The notes under the pieces are model-generated. The model worked only from the letters and a program-made list of their open reading frames with translations. It was not told the origin of the DNA and ran no database searches. From Anaerolineales bacterium (GTDB taxonomy: Bacteria > Chloroflexota > Anaerolineae > Anaerolineales > E44-bin32): a DNA stretch of 23,508 nucleotides. The position numbers and the translations under genes were made by a program. Positions 15,876-23,508 of the stretch are shown here, in pieces (within the stretch, counting starts at the first letter, position 1; each line of letters begins with the position of its first letter). The stretch is from positions 12,158-35,665 of the forward strand of contig WVZH01000024.1 of the NCBI GenBank assembly GCA_011772595.1. Reading direction: 5' to 3'.

Positions 15876-17849
15876 ATGAAGAGTGAATTTGCACTTGCGT
15901 TTAATGAAATCACTGAAAGATTCAGTCTCCCACGAGACACGGTGATGGAGGCATTAGAAGCGGCGATGGTTTCGGCTTATCGGCGCTCTGTCAATGCTTC
16001 CAGCGCCCAGACGGTGGAAGTCAAGATCAATCCGGAAACAGGTGAATTCCAAGTGTTTGCGGAGAAAGAAGTTGTTGAGGAAGTCGAAAATCCTTCCACC
16101 GAGGTTTCGATCGATGAGGCTCACCAGGTGGAGCCCGAGGCAGAATTGGGTGGTGTGGTGATGGTTGAATCGACACCAGCCGATTTTGGTCGGGTGGCCG
16201 CGCAAACGGCGAAACAGGTAATTCTTCAGCGGCTACGTGAGGCTGAACGAGAGGCGCAATATGCGGAGTTCATCGAACGCGAAGGTGATATGGTGCATGG
16301 GACGGTGCATTCCATTACACCCCAGGCGGTGACGGTCGGTCTACTCGGAAGGGCGGAGGCGATTTTACCGCGAAACCAGCAAATTCCTGGGGAGCGCTTC
16401 CGGGTCCGCGATCGCATCCGTGTTTACGTGTTGGAGGTGCGTAAGTCCTCACGAGGTCCTGTCATCGTCGTTTCACGGACACATCCGGCCATGCTACGGC
16501 GGCTTCTAGAGATGGAAGTGCCGGAGATCAACCAGGGACACGTCGAGATCAAGGCGATCGCACGTGAAGCGGGAAAGCGCGCCAAGGTGGCGGTCGCTGC
16601 ACTACGTGACGGCGTTGATCCGGTGGGGGCTTGTGTGGGATTACGCGGTGTGCGCATCCAATCTGTGGTACGTGATCTTAATGATGAGAAGATCGACGTC
16701 ATTGAGTGGAGTCCAGAGTCCGAGTCGTTTATCGCCAAGGCTCTCAGCCCGGCACGTGTATCCGGCGTGTACTTGGATGATGATCTGGATCGTGGCAGAA
16801 CAGCGATGGTCGTTGTACCTGAAGATCAACTTAGTCTTGCCATCGGTCGCTCGGGCGTCAACGCTCGGTTAGCTGCGAAGTTAACTGGATGGCGTATTGA
16901 TATCAAGAGCCTACCCGAGGCTGCTGGCGATTCCATCAAACTCCTACAGTCGGAGGTCGAGTTTGTGGACATCGCCGAGGGGGAGAAAGAAGCGATTGAA
17001 ACTGTGGAGGCGATCCTGACGAAGAAAGCCGAAAATCGCCCCATCACACCTGAGGAATACCAGCTCGTCAGAAACTTTGTCGATCGCGTGCAGATGGAAG
17101 TTGTTTCACGGCGCCTTGCGACACGCCAAGCCAAGCTTGAGCGTCTTGAAGAAGTTCGCAGCACCTTCCCGACCACAGCGTATGACGTGGCCCTGGAGGA
17201 AATCGGTCTTTCGACCCGAGTTCACAACTTGCTGACCGAGGCGGGTTATCAAACCGCCGGAAAATTGCTTGAGCAGCTGGGCATGAATTCCGAGGACATT
17301 CTCAACCTTTCTGGCATCGGACCCAAAGCGATGGTTGAAATTCAAGAAAAACTCGACGGCTATGAGTATCCCGAGCCTGAGGTCATGGTTGAGGAAGAAG
17401 TAGAAGAAGTCGAGGAGCTGGAACCTGAAGTTGTGGCTGAACCGGTTTTGGTGGACGAAGCAGTTGAGGTTGCCGAGGAGGAGGAAGTCGTCACGGTGAT
17501 CGAGCAATTGGAGGAGCTCGAGCCGATAGTTGCTGGGGAAATTGAGGCTGAAGTAGAAGAGCCAAAGATTGAAGAACGCATAGAACTCAAGCCGGAGGTC
17601 GAGTTGGGGGAACCCATGACAGCTCTTGAAGCCGCATTTCGGGCTGCCGTCGATGAACTCGACTCCGCAGCTGAGTTTGAAGAAGAAGTTGAAGAGGGGG
17701 ACGAAGAGGAGGAAGAACTCTTCCCAACGACGAAAAGGCAGAAGAAACGCAAGAAGCGTGTTGTTGAGTATGATCCTGAGTCTGGAGAAATGATCGTCAC
17801 GCGGAGGCGAAAACGCCAGCAAGACGATTGGGAAGATGCTGAATATTAG
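15876..17849 (+). CDS. nusA: Transcription termination/antitermination factor NusA with acidic-basic tail
   Basis: NusA binds RNA polymerase and nascent RNA to control pausing, termination and antitermination. It is 657 residues, longer than the core-only form (about 350-400) seen in many bacteria. Domains in order: the N-terminal polymerase-binding domain (1-about 125, starting FALAFNEITERFSLPRD), S1 (about 135-200, EGDMVHGTVHSITPQAVTV), KH1 (about 215-280, with DPVGACVGLRGVRIQSV) and KH2 (about 285-345, with LAIGRSGVNARLAAKL). A helix-hairpin-helix/acidic-repeat-like domain follows (about 431-495, DILNLSGIGPKAMVEI). A strongly Glu/Val-rich tail (about 499-615) ends in a Lys/Arg-rich block (619-649) and a final acidic DDWEDAEY. 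The Shine-Dalgarno AAGGA is 10 bases before the ATG. It heads the cluster; rimP, its usual partner upstream, is absent. Confidence 0.95.
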   Translation: MKSEFALAFNEITERFSLPRDTVMEALEAAMVSAYRRSVNASSAQTVEVKINPETGEFQVFAEKEVVEEVENPSTEVSIDEAHQVEPEAELGGVVMVESTPADFGRVAAQTAKQVILQRLREAEREAQYAEFIEREGDMVHGTVHSITPQAVTVGLLGRAEAILPRNQQIPGERFRVRDRIRVYVLEVRKSSRGPVIVVSRTHPAMLRRLLEMEVPEINQGHVEIKAIAREAGKRAKVAVAALRDGVDPVGACVGLRGVRIQSVVRDLNDEKIDVIEWSPESESFIAKALSPARVSGVYLDDDLDRGRTAMVVVPEDQLSLAIGRSGVNARLAAKLTGWRIDIKSLPEAAGDSIKLLQSEVEFVDIAEGEKEAIETVEAILTKKAENRPITPEEYQLVRNFVDRVQMEVVSRRLATRQAKLERLEEVRSTFPTTAYDVALEEIGLSTRVHNLLTEAGYQTAGKLLEQLGMNSEDILNLSGIGPKAMVEIQEKLDGYEYPEPEVMVEEEVEEVEELEPEVVAEPVLVDEAVEVAEEEEVVTVIEQLEELEPIVAGEIEAEVEEPKIEERIELKPEVELGEPMTALEAAFRAAVDELDSAAEFEEEVEEGDEEEEELFPTTKRQKKRKKRVVEYDPESGEMIVTRRRKRQQDDWEDAEY

Positions 17850-17888
17850 GCCACGACCGGGAAACGTTCGGCATAGCGAGGATTAGCA

Positions 17889-18182
17889 TTGGCATCGAGG
17901 AAGCGACGGCGACGCCACGTCCCTCAAAGGACTTGCGTCGGTTGCCGACAGGTGTTATCGAAACGCTCGCTAATCCGTATTGTGCGTGGCCCGGATGGCG
18001 TGAAAATCGACTTAAACGGTAAGGCGCCTGGTCGCGGAGCTTATCTTCACGACCAACGAACTTGTTGGCAGGAAGGTCTTCGCGGCTCACTTGCCCGGGC
18101 TTTACGCACGGACATCTCGCCTGAGGCTCGGCAGGAATTGGTAGCCTTTATGGATCGTTTCGTGGACGAGCTGCATGGCTGA
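17889..18182 (+). CDS. rnpM: RNase P modulator RnpM (YlxR family)
   Basis: This small basic RNA-binding protein of the YlxR/DUF448 family has 97 residues. Its motifs are clear: RTCVGCRQ (14-21, Cys16 and Cys19), the IRIVRGPDG strand (29-37), and KAPGRGAYLHDQRTCW (45-60). YlxR was renamed RnpM after it was shown to bind RNase P RNA in other bacteria. The start codon is TTG, chosen because CGAGGA lies about seven bases upstream and the family begins with a run of basic residues directly before the CVGCR block. It lies 39 bases after nusA and 114 bases before infB, its usual position. The ribosomal L7Ae-like gene often found between ylxR and infB is absent; that 114-base gap holds only a 7-bp inverted repeat (18213-18219 with 18254-18260). 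Confidence 0.92.
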   Translation: MASRKRRRRHVPQRTCVGCRQVLSKRSLIRIVRGPDGVKIDLNGKAPGRGAYLHDQRTCWQEGLRGSLARALRTDISPEARQELVAFMDRFVDELHG

Positions 18183-18296
18183 GGCGAGCCAATATTTTGG
18201 AAACGCCGAAGTGCGAGTGATGCGAAGTACGTTTCTCCCCTAGCCCTGTGGGCCACTCGCTCGACGCAGCCGCAAGGCTCGTACCGGAGGTGCGCT

Positions 18297-20087
18297 ATGA
18301 GTGAGAATGGCCACAAGGTCGTTGAAATCCCTGAAAGCCTGACTGTTCGAGAACTGGCGGCACGAATTGAGGCCAGCCCCATCGATGTGATCAAGCAGTT
18401 GATGGCGAACGGGGTCATGGCGAATATCAATCAACAGATCGATTTCGATACTGCAGCTATCGTGATGGAGGAATTCGGCTTCGAGGCGCGGCAGCTGTTG
18501 CCCGTAGCTGGGGAGGAGGCAGAAGACGAGACCGTCGTTCCCGATTGGCGGCGGATGATCGGTGACGAGGATCCGAAGGCACTAATTGACAGGCCGCCTG
18601 TAGTGACCATGCTTGGACATGTCGATCACGGTAAAACCACGCTTTTAGACGTCATCCGTGAAGCGAACGTCGCCGAGGGAGAAGTCGGTGGTATTACGCA
18701 ACATATCGCGGCCTATCAGGTAAGCCACAACGAACGTTTGATAACCTTCCTCGACACGCCTGGCCACCAGGCTTTCACATCCATGCGCGCTCGTGGCGCT
18801 CAGGGCGCTGATATCGCCGTGCTGGTCGTCGCTGCAGACGATGGTGTCATGCCTCAAACACGTGAAGCGCTTGCTCATGCTCGCGCAGCACGAGTACCGA
18901 TTGTGGTGGCCCTTAATAAGATTGACCGCGACACCGCAAATCCCGACCGTGTGAAACAGGAATTGACAGATATCGGACTACAACCTGATGATTGGGAAGG
19001 GGATACGATGGTTGTGCCGGTATCGGCCAAGCTACGTACTGGTATTGAGGACCTGCTTGAAGCCATTCTGTTAGTAACCGATTCTACGGAGATCAAGGCC
19101 AACCCCGGGGGAAAGGTGCTTGGGACTGTAATCGAAGCAGAATTAGACAAGGCAAAGGGCGTTGTGGCGACGTTGCTGGTGCAAAACGGCACATTGAAAG
19201 TCGGTGATGCCGTTGTGGTTGGCGACAGTCATGGGCGTATCCGTGCGATGTTCGACTATCAGGGAAACGCACTTGAGGAAGCACCGCCTTCGACACCTGT
19301 CTCAGTCTTAGGACTTTCTGGTGTTCCCATGGCTGGTGAATTATTTACGGTTGTGGGCTCAGAGCGGGAAGCGCGAAGCATTGCAGAGGATCACAAGTTG
19401 GCAGCAGAGGGATTAAAAGAGAAGCCACAAGCGATTTCGTTGGAACATGTGTTTGAAGCCTTTCAGGCAGGCGAGACGCAGGAGCTTAGACTGGTGATCA
19501 AGGCGGACGTCCAGGGCTCTCTCGAACCGATCACGAACTCGTTGGCAGAGTTGAGCGCTGGGGACATCACCGTCAACATATTGCACGCCGATACTGGAAA
19601 CATCAGTGAGAGCGATGTCATGCTGGCAGCTGCATCCGATGCGATCGTGATCGGATTTAACGTCACACCCGATCAGGCTGCCAAACTTACCGCTGAGAGT
19701 GAAGGCATCGATATCCGTGAGTACGATATCATCTATCGGCTGACGGAGGATATCGAGAAAGCACTCAAGGGGATGCTGGAACCGGAGAAGCGGCAAGTAG
19801 TCCTTGGGCACGCTGAAGTACGTCAGATTTTCCGAATCCCGAAAATTGGAAACATCGCAGGATGCATGGTTCTGGATGGTGTCATCCGCCGTAACGCCAG
19901 TATGCGTGTCTTGCGTGACAAAGAAGCTACTTTCGCAGGACAAATCTCTTCCTTGAAGCACCTTAAGGATGATGTTCGCGAAATCCGAGAGGGATTTGAG
20001 TGTGGTATCGGTCTGAAGGGGTTTACGGAATTCGAAGAAGGAGATGTGCTCGAGTGCTTTACGGAAGAGACCGTTGAGGTCGAATAG
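18297..20087 (+). CDS. infB: Translation initiation factor IF-2
   Basis: IF-2 is the GTPase that places initiator fMet-tRNA on the 30S subunit. The protein is 596 residues, shorter than E. coli (890) or B. subtilis (716) because only a single compact N-terminal IF2-N type domain (about 8-60, VVEIPESLTVRELAARIEASP) precedes the G domain. GTPase motifs: G1 GHVDHGKT (107-114), switch II DTPGH (153-157), NKID (207-210) and the VSAK block near 242. Domains II to IV follow, including VLGTVIEAELDKAKGVVATLLVQNGTLK and the C-terminal fMet-tRNA-binding beta barrel. A strong GGAGGTG lies about six bases before the ATG. It is followed by rbfA after nine bases. Confidence 0.96.
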   Translation: MSENGHKVVEIPESLTVRELAARIEASPIDVIKQLMANGVMANINQQIDFDTAAIVMEEFGFEARQLLPVAGEEAEDETVVPDWRRMIGDEDPKALIDRPPVVTMLGHVDHGKTTLLDVIREANVAEGEVGGITQHIAAYQVSHNERLITFLDTPGHQAFTSMRARGAQGADIAVLVVAADDGVMPQTREALAHARAARVPIVVALNKIDRDTANPDRVKQELTDIGLQPDDWEGDTMVVPVSAKLRTGIEDLLEAILLVTDSTEIKANPGGKVLGTVIEAELDKAKGVVATLLVQNGTLKVGDAVVVGDSHGRIRAMFDYQGNALEEAPPSTPVSVLGLSGVPMAGELFTVVGSEREARSIAEDHKLAAEGLKEKPQAISLEHVFEAFQAGETQELRLVIKADVQGSLEPITNSLAELSAGDITVNILHADTGNISESDVMLAAASDAIVIGFNVTPDQAAKLTAESEGIDIREYDIIYRLTEDIEKALKGMLEPEKRQVVLGHAEVRQIFRIPKIGNIAGCMVLDGVIRRNASMRVLRDKEATFAGQISSLKHLKDDVREIREGFECGIGLKGFTEFEEGDVLECFTEETVEVE

Positions 20088-20096
20088 GGGGCAGAA

Positions 20097-20462
20097 ATGG
20101 TGAGCCATGCACGCGCACGCCGGATCGGTGATCGCATTCGTGAAGAGTTGGCGCTTCTCCTACAAAGAGAAGTAGACGATCCTCGCCTTATCATGGTGAC
20201 GGTAACCGCGGTTGATGTCGATCGTGAGTTGGCGTATGCGACGATTTATGTCACCGCTATGGGCGGTGAGGAGCGTCGGGATGAGGTCATGACAGCGCTT
20301 AGAGGGGCGCGCGGGTTCTTGCGTCGTGAGCTGGCAACAAAGATCCAATTGCGGAGCTTCCCACAACTGCGTTTCACTTGGGACGCCTCTCAAGAGCGCG
20401 GCGCTCGCATTGATGAGTTACTCGACATGCTGGATGCAGAGAAAGGGGACGAGGGGGGATGA
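20097..20462 (+). CDS. rbfA: Ribosome-binding factor A
   Basis: RbfA is a small KH-fold protein that assists maturation of the 16S rRNA 5' end on the 30S subunit and helps cold adaptation. It has 121 residues, the normal length. Family blocks: the helical start ARRIGDRIREELALLLQREVDDPRL (6-30), the VTVTAVDVDRELAYATIYVT strand pair, and the C-terminal LRSFPQLRFTWDASQERGARIDELL (85-109). A G-rich AGGGGG sits a few bases ahead of the ATG. The stop abuts the GTG of nrnA directly, giving tight coupling, and the gene lies in the standard order after infB. Confidence 0.94.
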   Translation: MVSHARARRIGDRIREELALLLQREVDDPRLIMVTVTAVDVDRELAYATIYVTAMGGEERRDEVMTALRGARGFLRRELATKIQLRSFPQLRFTWDASQERGARIDELLDMLDAEKGDEGG

Positions 20463-21434
20463 GTGAAACCCGAATTCGCTGAAGTGCGAACCTTATTCGA
20501 TCGCGTGAGCAACATTGCCATCATTAGTCACCTGCGTCCGGATGGGGATGCGATAGGTTCACTCCTGGGTCTAGCTAGAAGCCTGCAACTGACTGGTAAG
20601 CGCGTGACATGTGTGTCGGTTGATGGGGTGCCCGAAAAACTTCGGTTCCTTCCAGGGGCTGGAGACATTCAGAGAAAGCTGCCTGCTGAGTTTGACGCAT
20701 TGATCGTGGTTGATGTTTCTAATTTTGACCGCATTGGTATTCCCAACGAACGCCTTCCCCGGAAGCCTGATTTAAACATCGACCATCATCCGACCAACAC
20801 TCGTTTTGCTGTTCTGAACCTGGTCGAACCTGAGGCTTCGGCCTCAGCTGAGATTCTTTACGATCTCCTTTTGGCGTTGGGTTTCCCACTGGATGTCGAT
20901 GTCGCAACCAGTTTGCTAACAGGGATGATCACCGATACGATCGGCTTCCGGACAGCGAATGTGTCCGCCCGGACGTTGAAAGTTGCAGCAGAACTCGTTG
21001 AGCTGGGAGCTCCATTGTCAGAGATCTACGAGCTGTCTCTGTATCGGCGCAGTTTTGAAGCGGCGCGCTTTTGGGGATTGGGTCTCTCTAAGTTGGAAAG
21101 ACAAGACGCAATGTTGTGGACGACCCTGACGCTGAATGATCGTCACCGCTCTAGTTATCCGGGCAGAGATGACGCTGACCTTATCAATATGCTGACGACA
21201 ATCGAGGACGTTGAGGTTACCATCGTCTTTGTTGAGCAGGATGGTGGTAAGGTCAAGGTTAGCTGGAGATCTCGGAGCGAATTGGACGTCGCCAGCCTCG
21301 CTGATACTTTTGGGGGAGGTGGGCATCATATGGCGGCTGGGGCTATAATCACAGGCGATTTAGACTCAGTGAAAGCAAAGGTCCTGTCTGCGACAAAGGC
21401 AGTCTTGGATCCCGTGATGGAGATGGGGAAATGA
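20463..21434 (+). CDS. nrnA: DHH/DHHA1 phosphoesterase, NrnA-like oligoribonuclease
   Basis: This predicted bifunctional nanoRNase/pAp phosphatase of the NrnA family has 323 residues. The manganese-binding motifs are HLRPDGDAIGS (His23, Asp27, Asp29), VVD near 82-84, the signature DHH at 107-109 and Asp158 in ITDT. The C-terminal DHHA1 substrate-binding domain ends with FGGGGHHMAAG (283-293). The start is GTG at 20463, immediately after the rbfA stop, with the GAGGGGGG run just upstream. An ATG at 20459 is out of frame. It overlaps truB by four bases. NrnA degrades 2-5 nt RNAs and converts pAp to AMP in characterised relatives; which activity dominates here is not visible. It shares only the DHH superfamily with the N-terminal part of the fusion protein at 3951. 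Confidence 0.92.
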   Translation: MKPEFAEVRTLFDRVSNIAIISHLRPDGDAIGSLLGLARSLQLTGKRVTCVSVDGVPEKLRFLPGAGDIQRKLPAEFDALIVVDVSNFDRIGIPNERLPRKPDLNIDHHPTNTRFAVLNLVEPEASASAEILYDLLLALGFPLDVDVATSLLTGMITDTIGFRTANVSARTLKVAAELVELGAPLSEIYELSLYRRSFEAARFWGLGLSKLERQDAMLWTTLTLNDRHRSSYPGRDDADLINMLTTIEDVEVTIVFVEQDGGKVKVSWRSRSELDVASLADTFGGGGHHMAAGAIITGDLDSVKAKVLSATKAVLDPVMEMGK

Positions 21435-22312
21435 GCGTTTTTGGTTTGTTGATCGTGGATAAACCGGTTGGCCCTACTTCGCATAAGATCGTAACCCTGG
21501 TTCGCCGCGGGATGGGAATTCGCAAGGTTGGTCACGCAGGGACTCTGGATCCGCGCGCTTCCGGAGTTCTGGTACTATGTCTTGGTCCGGCCACTCGATT
21601 GAGTGAATACCTTTCAACCTCATCCAAACGTTACGAAGCCGTTGTGCGCTTTGGTGCAGCCACCCAGACCTATGACTCGGAGGGTCAGATCATTCGCAAG
21701 ACTGACAAGGTGCCGACACGAGCTGAAGTCGAAGCTTTGCTACCGACGTTCAGGGGCGAGATCGAACAGGTACCGCCACCTTTCAGCGCCATCAAGGTTC
21801 GCGGGAAGAAGGCGTATGAATTGGCGCGTCAAGGAGAAGATGTCGATCTCGAACCCCGTACGGTCACGATTCATCTTCTCGAGATTCTTAGCTACAAACA
21901 GCCGGATTTGGTCCTCGATGTCGAATGCACGGCGGGTACCTACATCCGGTCGCTAGCTCACGAATTTGGTGAGCGACTCTCTTGCGGTGCACATTTAGCA
22001 AAATTACGGCGTACGAAAGCTGGGCCATTCACACTGGAGGACGCTGTTCCCTTGCCCAAGCTCGAGGTCGGGTTTCTGACCGGGAAATGGGAGCAATATG
22101 TGCGGCCAGCCGCAGATGCCTTGCCAGACACTCCTATCATAAGTCTCGATGGCGAGAGGTTGGAAAGAATTCGTTTTGGGCATCGTATCCCAGCCGATCA
22201 TGGTGCTACGGGAATTGCTCGCGCGATCGACACCGAGGGAAAACTGGTCGCTATCTTAGAGGCCGTCGAAAACGGCGAGGAATGGCATCCCCGGAAGGTA
22301 TTCCAGGGGTAG
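21431..22312 (+). CDS. truB: tRNA pseudouridine(55) synthase TruB
   Basis: TruB converts uridine 55 of tRNAs to pseudouridine in the T loop. It has 293 residues. The catalytic Asp40 lies in VGHAGTLDPRASGVL (33-47). Other conserved blocks are LLIVDKPVGPTSH (6-18), the RYEAVVRFGAATQTYDSEG segment (67-85), QVPPPFSAIKVRGKKAYELAR (113-133) and GTYIRSLAHEFGERL (about 168-182). A short C-terminal domain follows, smaller than the PUA-containing end of longer TruBs. The ATG overlaps the nrnA stop (ATGA). ribF starts nine bases after its end. Position and neighbours match the canonical cluster. Confidence 0.95.
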   Translation: MSVFGLLIVDKPVGPTSHKIVTLVRRGMGIRKVGHAGTLDPRASGVLVLCLGPATRLSEYLSTSSKRYEAVVRFGAATQTYDSEGQIIRKTDKVPTRAEVEALLPTFRGEIEQVPPPFSAIKVRGKKAYELARQGEDVDLEPRTVTIHLLEILSYKQPDLVLDVECTAGTYIRSLAHEFGERLSCGAHLAKLRRTKAGPFTLEDAVPLPKLEVGFLTGKWEQYVRPAADALPDTPIISLDGERLERIRFGHRIPADHGATGIARAIDTEGKLVAILEAVENGEEWHPRKVFQG

Positions 22313-22320
22313 CCAACGCC

Positions 22321-23265
22321 ATGCAACATGTTCATGATCTGAGTTCGCTCAATCTAGACGGTTGCGGGCTGACGATAGGTTCATTCGACGGTGTGCATCT
22401 TGGTCACCAAGCCCTCGTGAAGGCAATGGTCGCGGATGCGCGTACGGTGGAATTACCTGCGGTTGTCGTAACCTTCTTCCCACGACCCTCTGTCGTTATC
22501 CGTGATCAACTTCAAGCGTACTATGTCACCCTCCCTGATGAGAAGGCAGCTTTGCTTGGTGAATTGGGAGTCGACTACGTTATCACCCAACACTTCGACA
22601 AAGCCCTCTCGCATTTCCGTGCGGATGCGTTCTTGTCCTCACTCCAGAGGCATCTGCGATTTCGACGCCTCTGGATCGGGGAGGATTTCGCGCTAGGCTA
22701 TCAGCGGGAGGGCGACCGTGCCTATTTGAAAACTGCGAGCGAATCATACGGTTTCCAATTGCATGTGTTTCCACCCATCAAAACAGGCGAGCAAGCAATC
22801 CGTTCCTCTCTGGTTCGCCAAGCACTACAGGCGGGAGATGTCTCACGCGTTCGTGGTTACCTGGGGCGTTCATTTGCGTTATCAGGCAAAGTTGTGATAG
22901 GAGCGGGTAGGGGAAAAGAGCTTGGCTTCCCCACTGCCAATCTCCAAATTCATCAGGAGCAGGCTTATCCCGGTCCCGGTGTTTATGCCTGCTTCGCGGA
23001 GGTTTCAGGAGAACGGTGGGTGGCGCTGACGAACATCGGCGTAAGACCCACGTTCGAGATTAGCCAATCTGCGCCCACGATTGAAGCGCACTTGCTGGAT
23101 TTCACTGGTGATCTTTATCAGCAGGAGATGCGACTAACGTTTATCGAAAGACTGCGCGATGAACAACGCTTTCCCGGTCCTGAGGCTTTACAAGTGCAAA
23201 TCAGGCACGATATCCAACGAGCGCATACAATTTTAGTTTCCGAGCTGGAAGGGGAAGATGTCTGA
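22321..23265 (+). CDS. ribF: Bifunctional riboflavin kinase/FAD synthetase
   Basis: RibF phosphorylates riboflavin to FMN and adenylates it to FAD. The protein is 314 residues from the ATG at 22321. The N-terminal nucleotidyltransferase domain has LTIGSFDGVHLGHQALV (17-33) and VVTFFPRP (49-56). IRSSLVRQAL (160-169) leads into the riboflavin kinase domain with GRGKELGFPTANL (196-208), PGPGVYACFAEV (217-228) and NIGVRPTF (238-245). The reading frame extends far upstream inside truB, but the start at 22321 follows an AGGGG Shine-Dalgarno and gives the normal N-terminus; an in-frame ATG at 22282 is less likely. The stop overlaps the next gene by eight bases (ATGTCTGA). FAD made here is the cofactor of the ThyX-type protein encoded next. 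Confidence 0.95.
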   Translation: MQHVHDLSSLNLDGCGLTIGSFDGVHLGHQALVKAMVADARTVELPAVVVTFFPRPSVVIRDQLQAYYVTLPDEKAALLGELGVDYVITQHFDKALSHFRADAFLSSLQRHLRFRRLWIGEDFALGYQREGDRAYLKTASESYGFQLHVFPPIKTGEQAIRSSLVRQALQAGDVSRVRGYLGRSFALSGKVVIGAGRGKELGFPTANLQIHQEQAYPGPGVYACFAEVSGERWVALTNIGVRPTFEISQSAPTIEAHLLDFTGDLYQQEMRLTFIERLRDEQRFPGPEALQVQIRHDIQRAHTILVSELEGEDV

Positions 23266-23508
23266 GGAATTTCAACGCCGTGTTTACCTGTTATCCCCCA
23301 AAGATCTGAGTCCAGAAACAATCGCAGTTACCTTTGCGAAAACCTCGCGTTCGCCGCTCTCATTCCGGGAAATTGCTGAGGAGTTGAGCGACGAAAAGTC
23401 GGCAGCATTCCATGAAAAATGGGTTGTGGGATATGGGCATGCGTCGGTGGCGGAACATGCGGTACTGCATGTCGCTTTCGAGAACGTGTCTCGGCTGGCG
23501 ATCGAATG
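23258..23508 (+). CDS. thyX: ThyX-like FAD-dependent thymidylate synthase (5' part)
   Basis: The window ends 83 codons into this gene. The start ATG overlaps the ribF stop by eight bases, with GGAAGGGG just upstream. The visible part begins MSEEFQRRVYLLSPKDLSPE and contains the ThyX-type block GYGHASVAEHAVLHVAFENVSRLAIE (about 58-83), matching the H-x-S-x-x-EH...SR pattern that binds FAD and dUMP. The diagnostic RHRxxS motif would lie beyond the window, so the assignment rests on the first motif. Longer ThyX-like proteins of about 500 residues with two such regions are known in Chloroflexota, and this N-terminus (TFAKTSRSPLSFREIAEEL) may belong to that form. If active it methylates dUMP using methylene-tetrahydrofolate and NADPH. 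Confidence 0.75.
   Translation, partial: MSEEFQRRVYLLSPKDLSPETIAVTFAKTSRSPLSFREIAEELSDEKSAAFHEKWVVGYGHASVAEHAVLHVAFENVSRLAIE

Noticed and set aside
17106..17822. 238-codon open frame on the minus strand opposite nusA
   Set aside because: Its Phe/Leu-rich product is the antisense of the Glu-rich NusA tail (GAA/GAG read backwards), with no family features.
18213..18260. 7-bp inverted repeat GCGAGTG/CACTCGC between rnpM and infB
   Set aside because: Short arms with a 34-base loop and no T tract; easily found by chance.
21982..22320. Long upstream extension of ribF inside truB
   Set aside because: The extension has Arg/Ser-rich shadow composition, and RibF proteins begin shortly before the GSFDGVHLGH motif.

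Overview
The window looks like chromosomal DNA of a free-living bacterium, most likely Chloroflexota (Anaerolineae-like). This is inferred from three things: lipoproteins with Thr/Pro-rich linkers and LysM domains, a long DHH-CBS-CBS-poly(A)-polymerase fusion, and the sequence character of the NusA-to-ThyX cluster. Base composition is moderate and even. I see no phage genes, transposase, CRISPR array or rRNA, and I recognise no tRNA.

Left part (1-3600). The first 57 bases probably hold the 5' end of a minus-strand gene with its own promoter. A 21-codon upstream ORF with an excellent ribosome site overlaps the start of a solute-binding lipoprotein. It is followed by a cytoplasmic GH13 (cyclomaltodextrinase/neopullulanase-like) enzyme, which suggests a maltodextrin uptake and hydrolysis pair without permease genes. 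A small GNAT acetyltransferase lies on the minus strand.

Centre-left (3674-7700). A 355-base divergent region carries promoter-like sites in both directions. It drives a large tRNA nucleotidyltransferase/poly(A)-polymerase-family fusion, a second GNAT enzyme overlapping it by 8 bases, and a small RelA/SpoT-type HD hydrolase.

Centre (7780-12870). Three tandem, tightly coupled paralogues encode predicted lipoproteins with a LysM or LysM-like region, a conserved middle domain and a LasA/beta-lytic type M23 peptidase domain. The first has Asn where the other two keep a catalytic-type His. A 411-base gap with inverted and direct copies of a dispersed-repeat-like sequence follows.

Right part (12871-23508). 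A gyrase subunit A gene runs on the minus strand. Its predicted promoter carries a perfect 16-bp palindrome over the -35. Divergent from it is the translation/transcription cluster nusA-rnpM-infB-rbfA-nrnA-truB-ribF followed by a ThyX-like gene cut by the window end. The usual first gene, rimP, is absent, but a rimP/nusA-leader-type attenuator hairpin is present just before nusA. Most downstream genes are translationally coupled by 4- or 8-base overlaps or direct abutment. The cluster links transcription elongation and antitermination (NusA), RNase P/RNA binding (RnpM), translation initiation (IF2), 30S maturation (RbfA), nanoRNA decay (NrnA), tRNA modification (TruB), FAD synthesis (RibF) and FAD-dependent thymidylate synthesis (ThyX).
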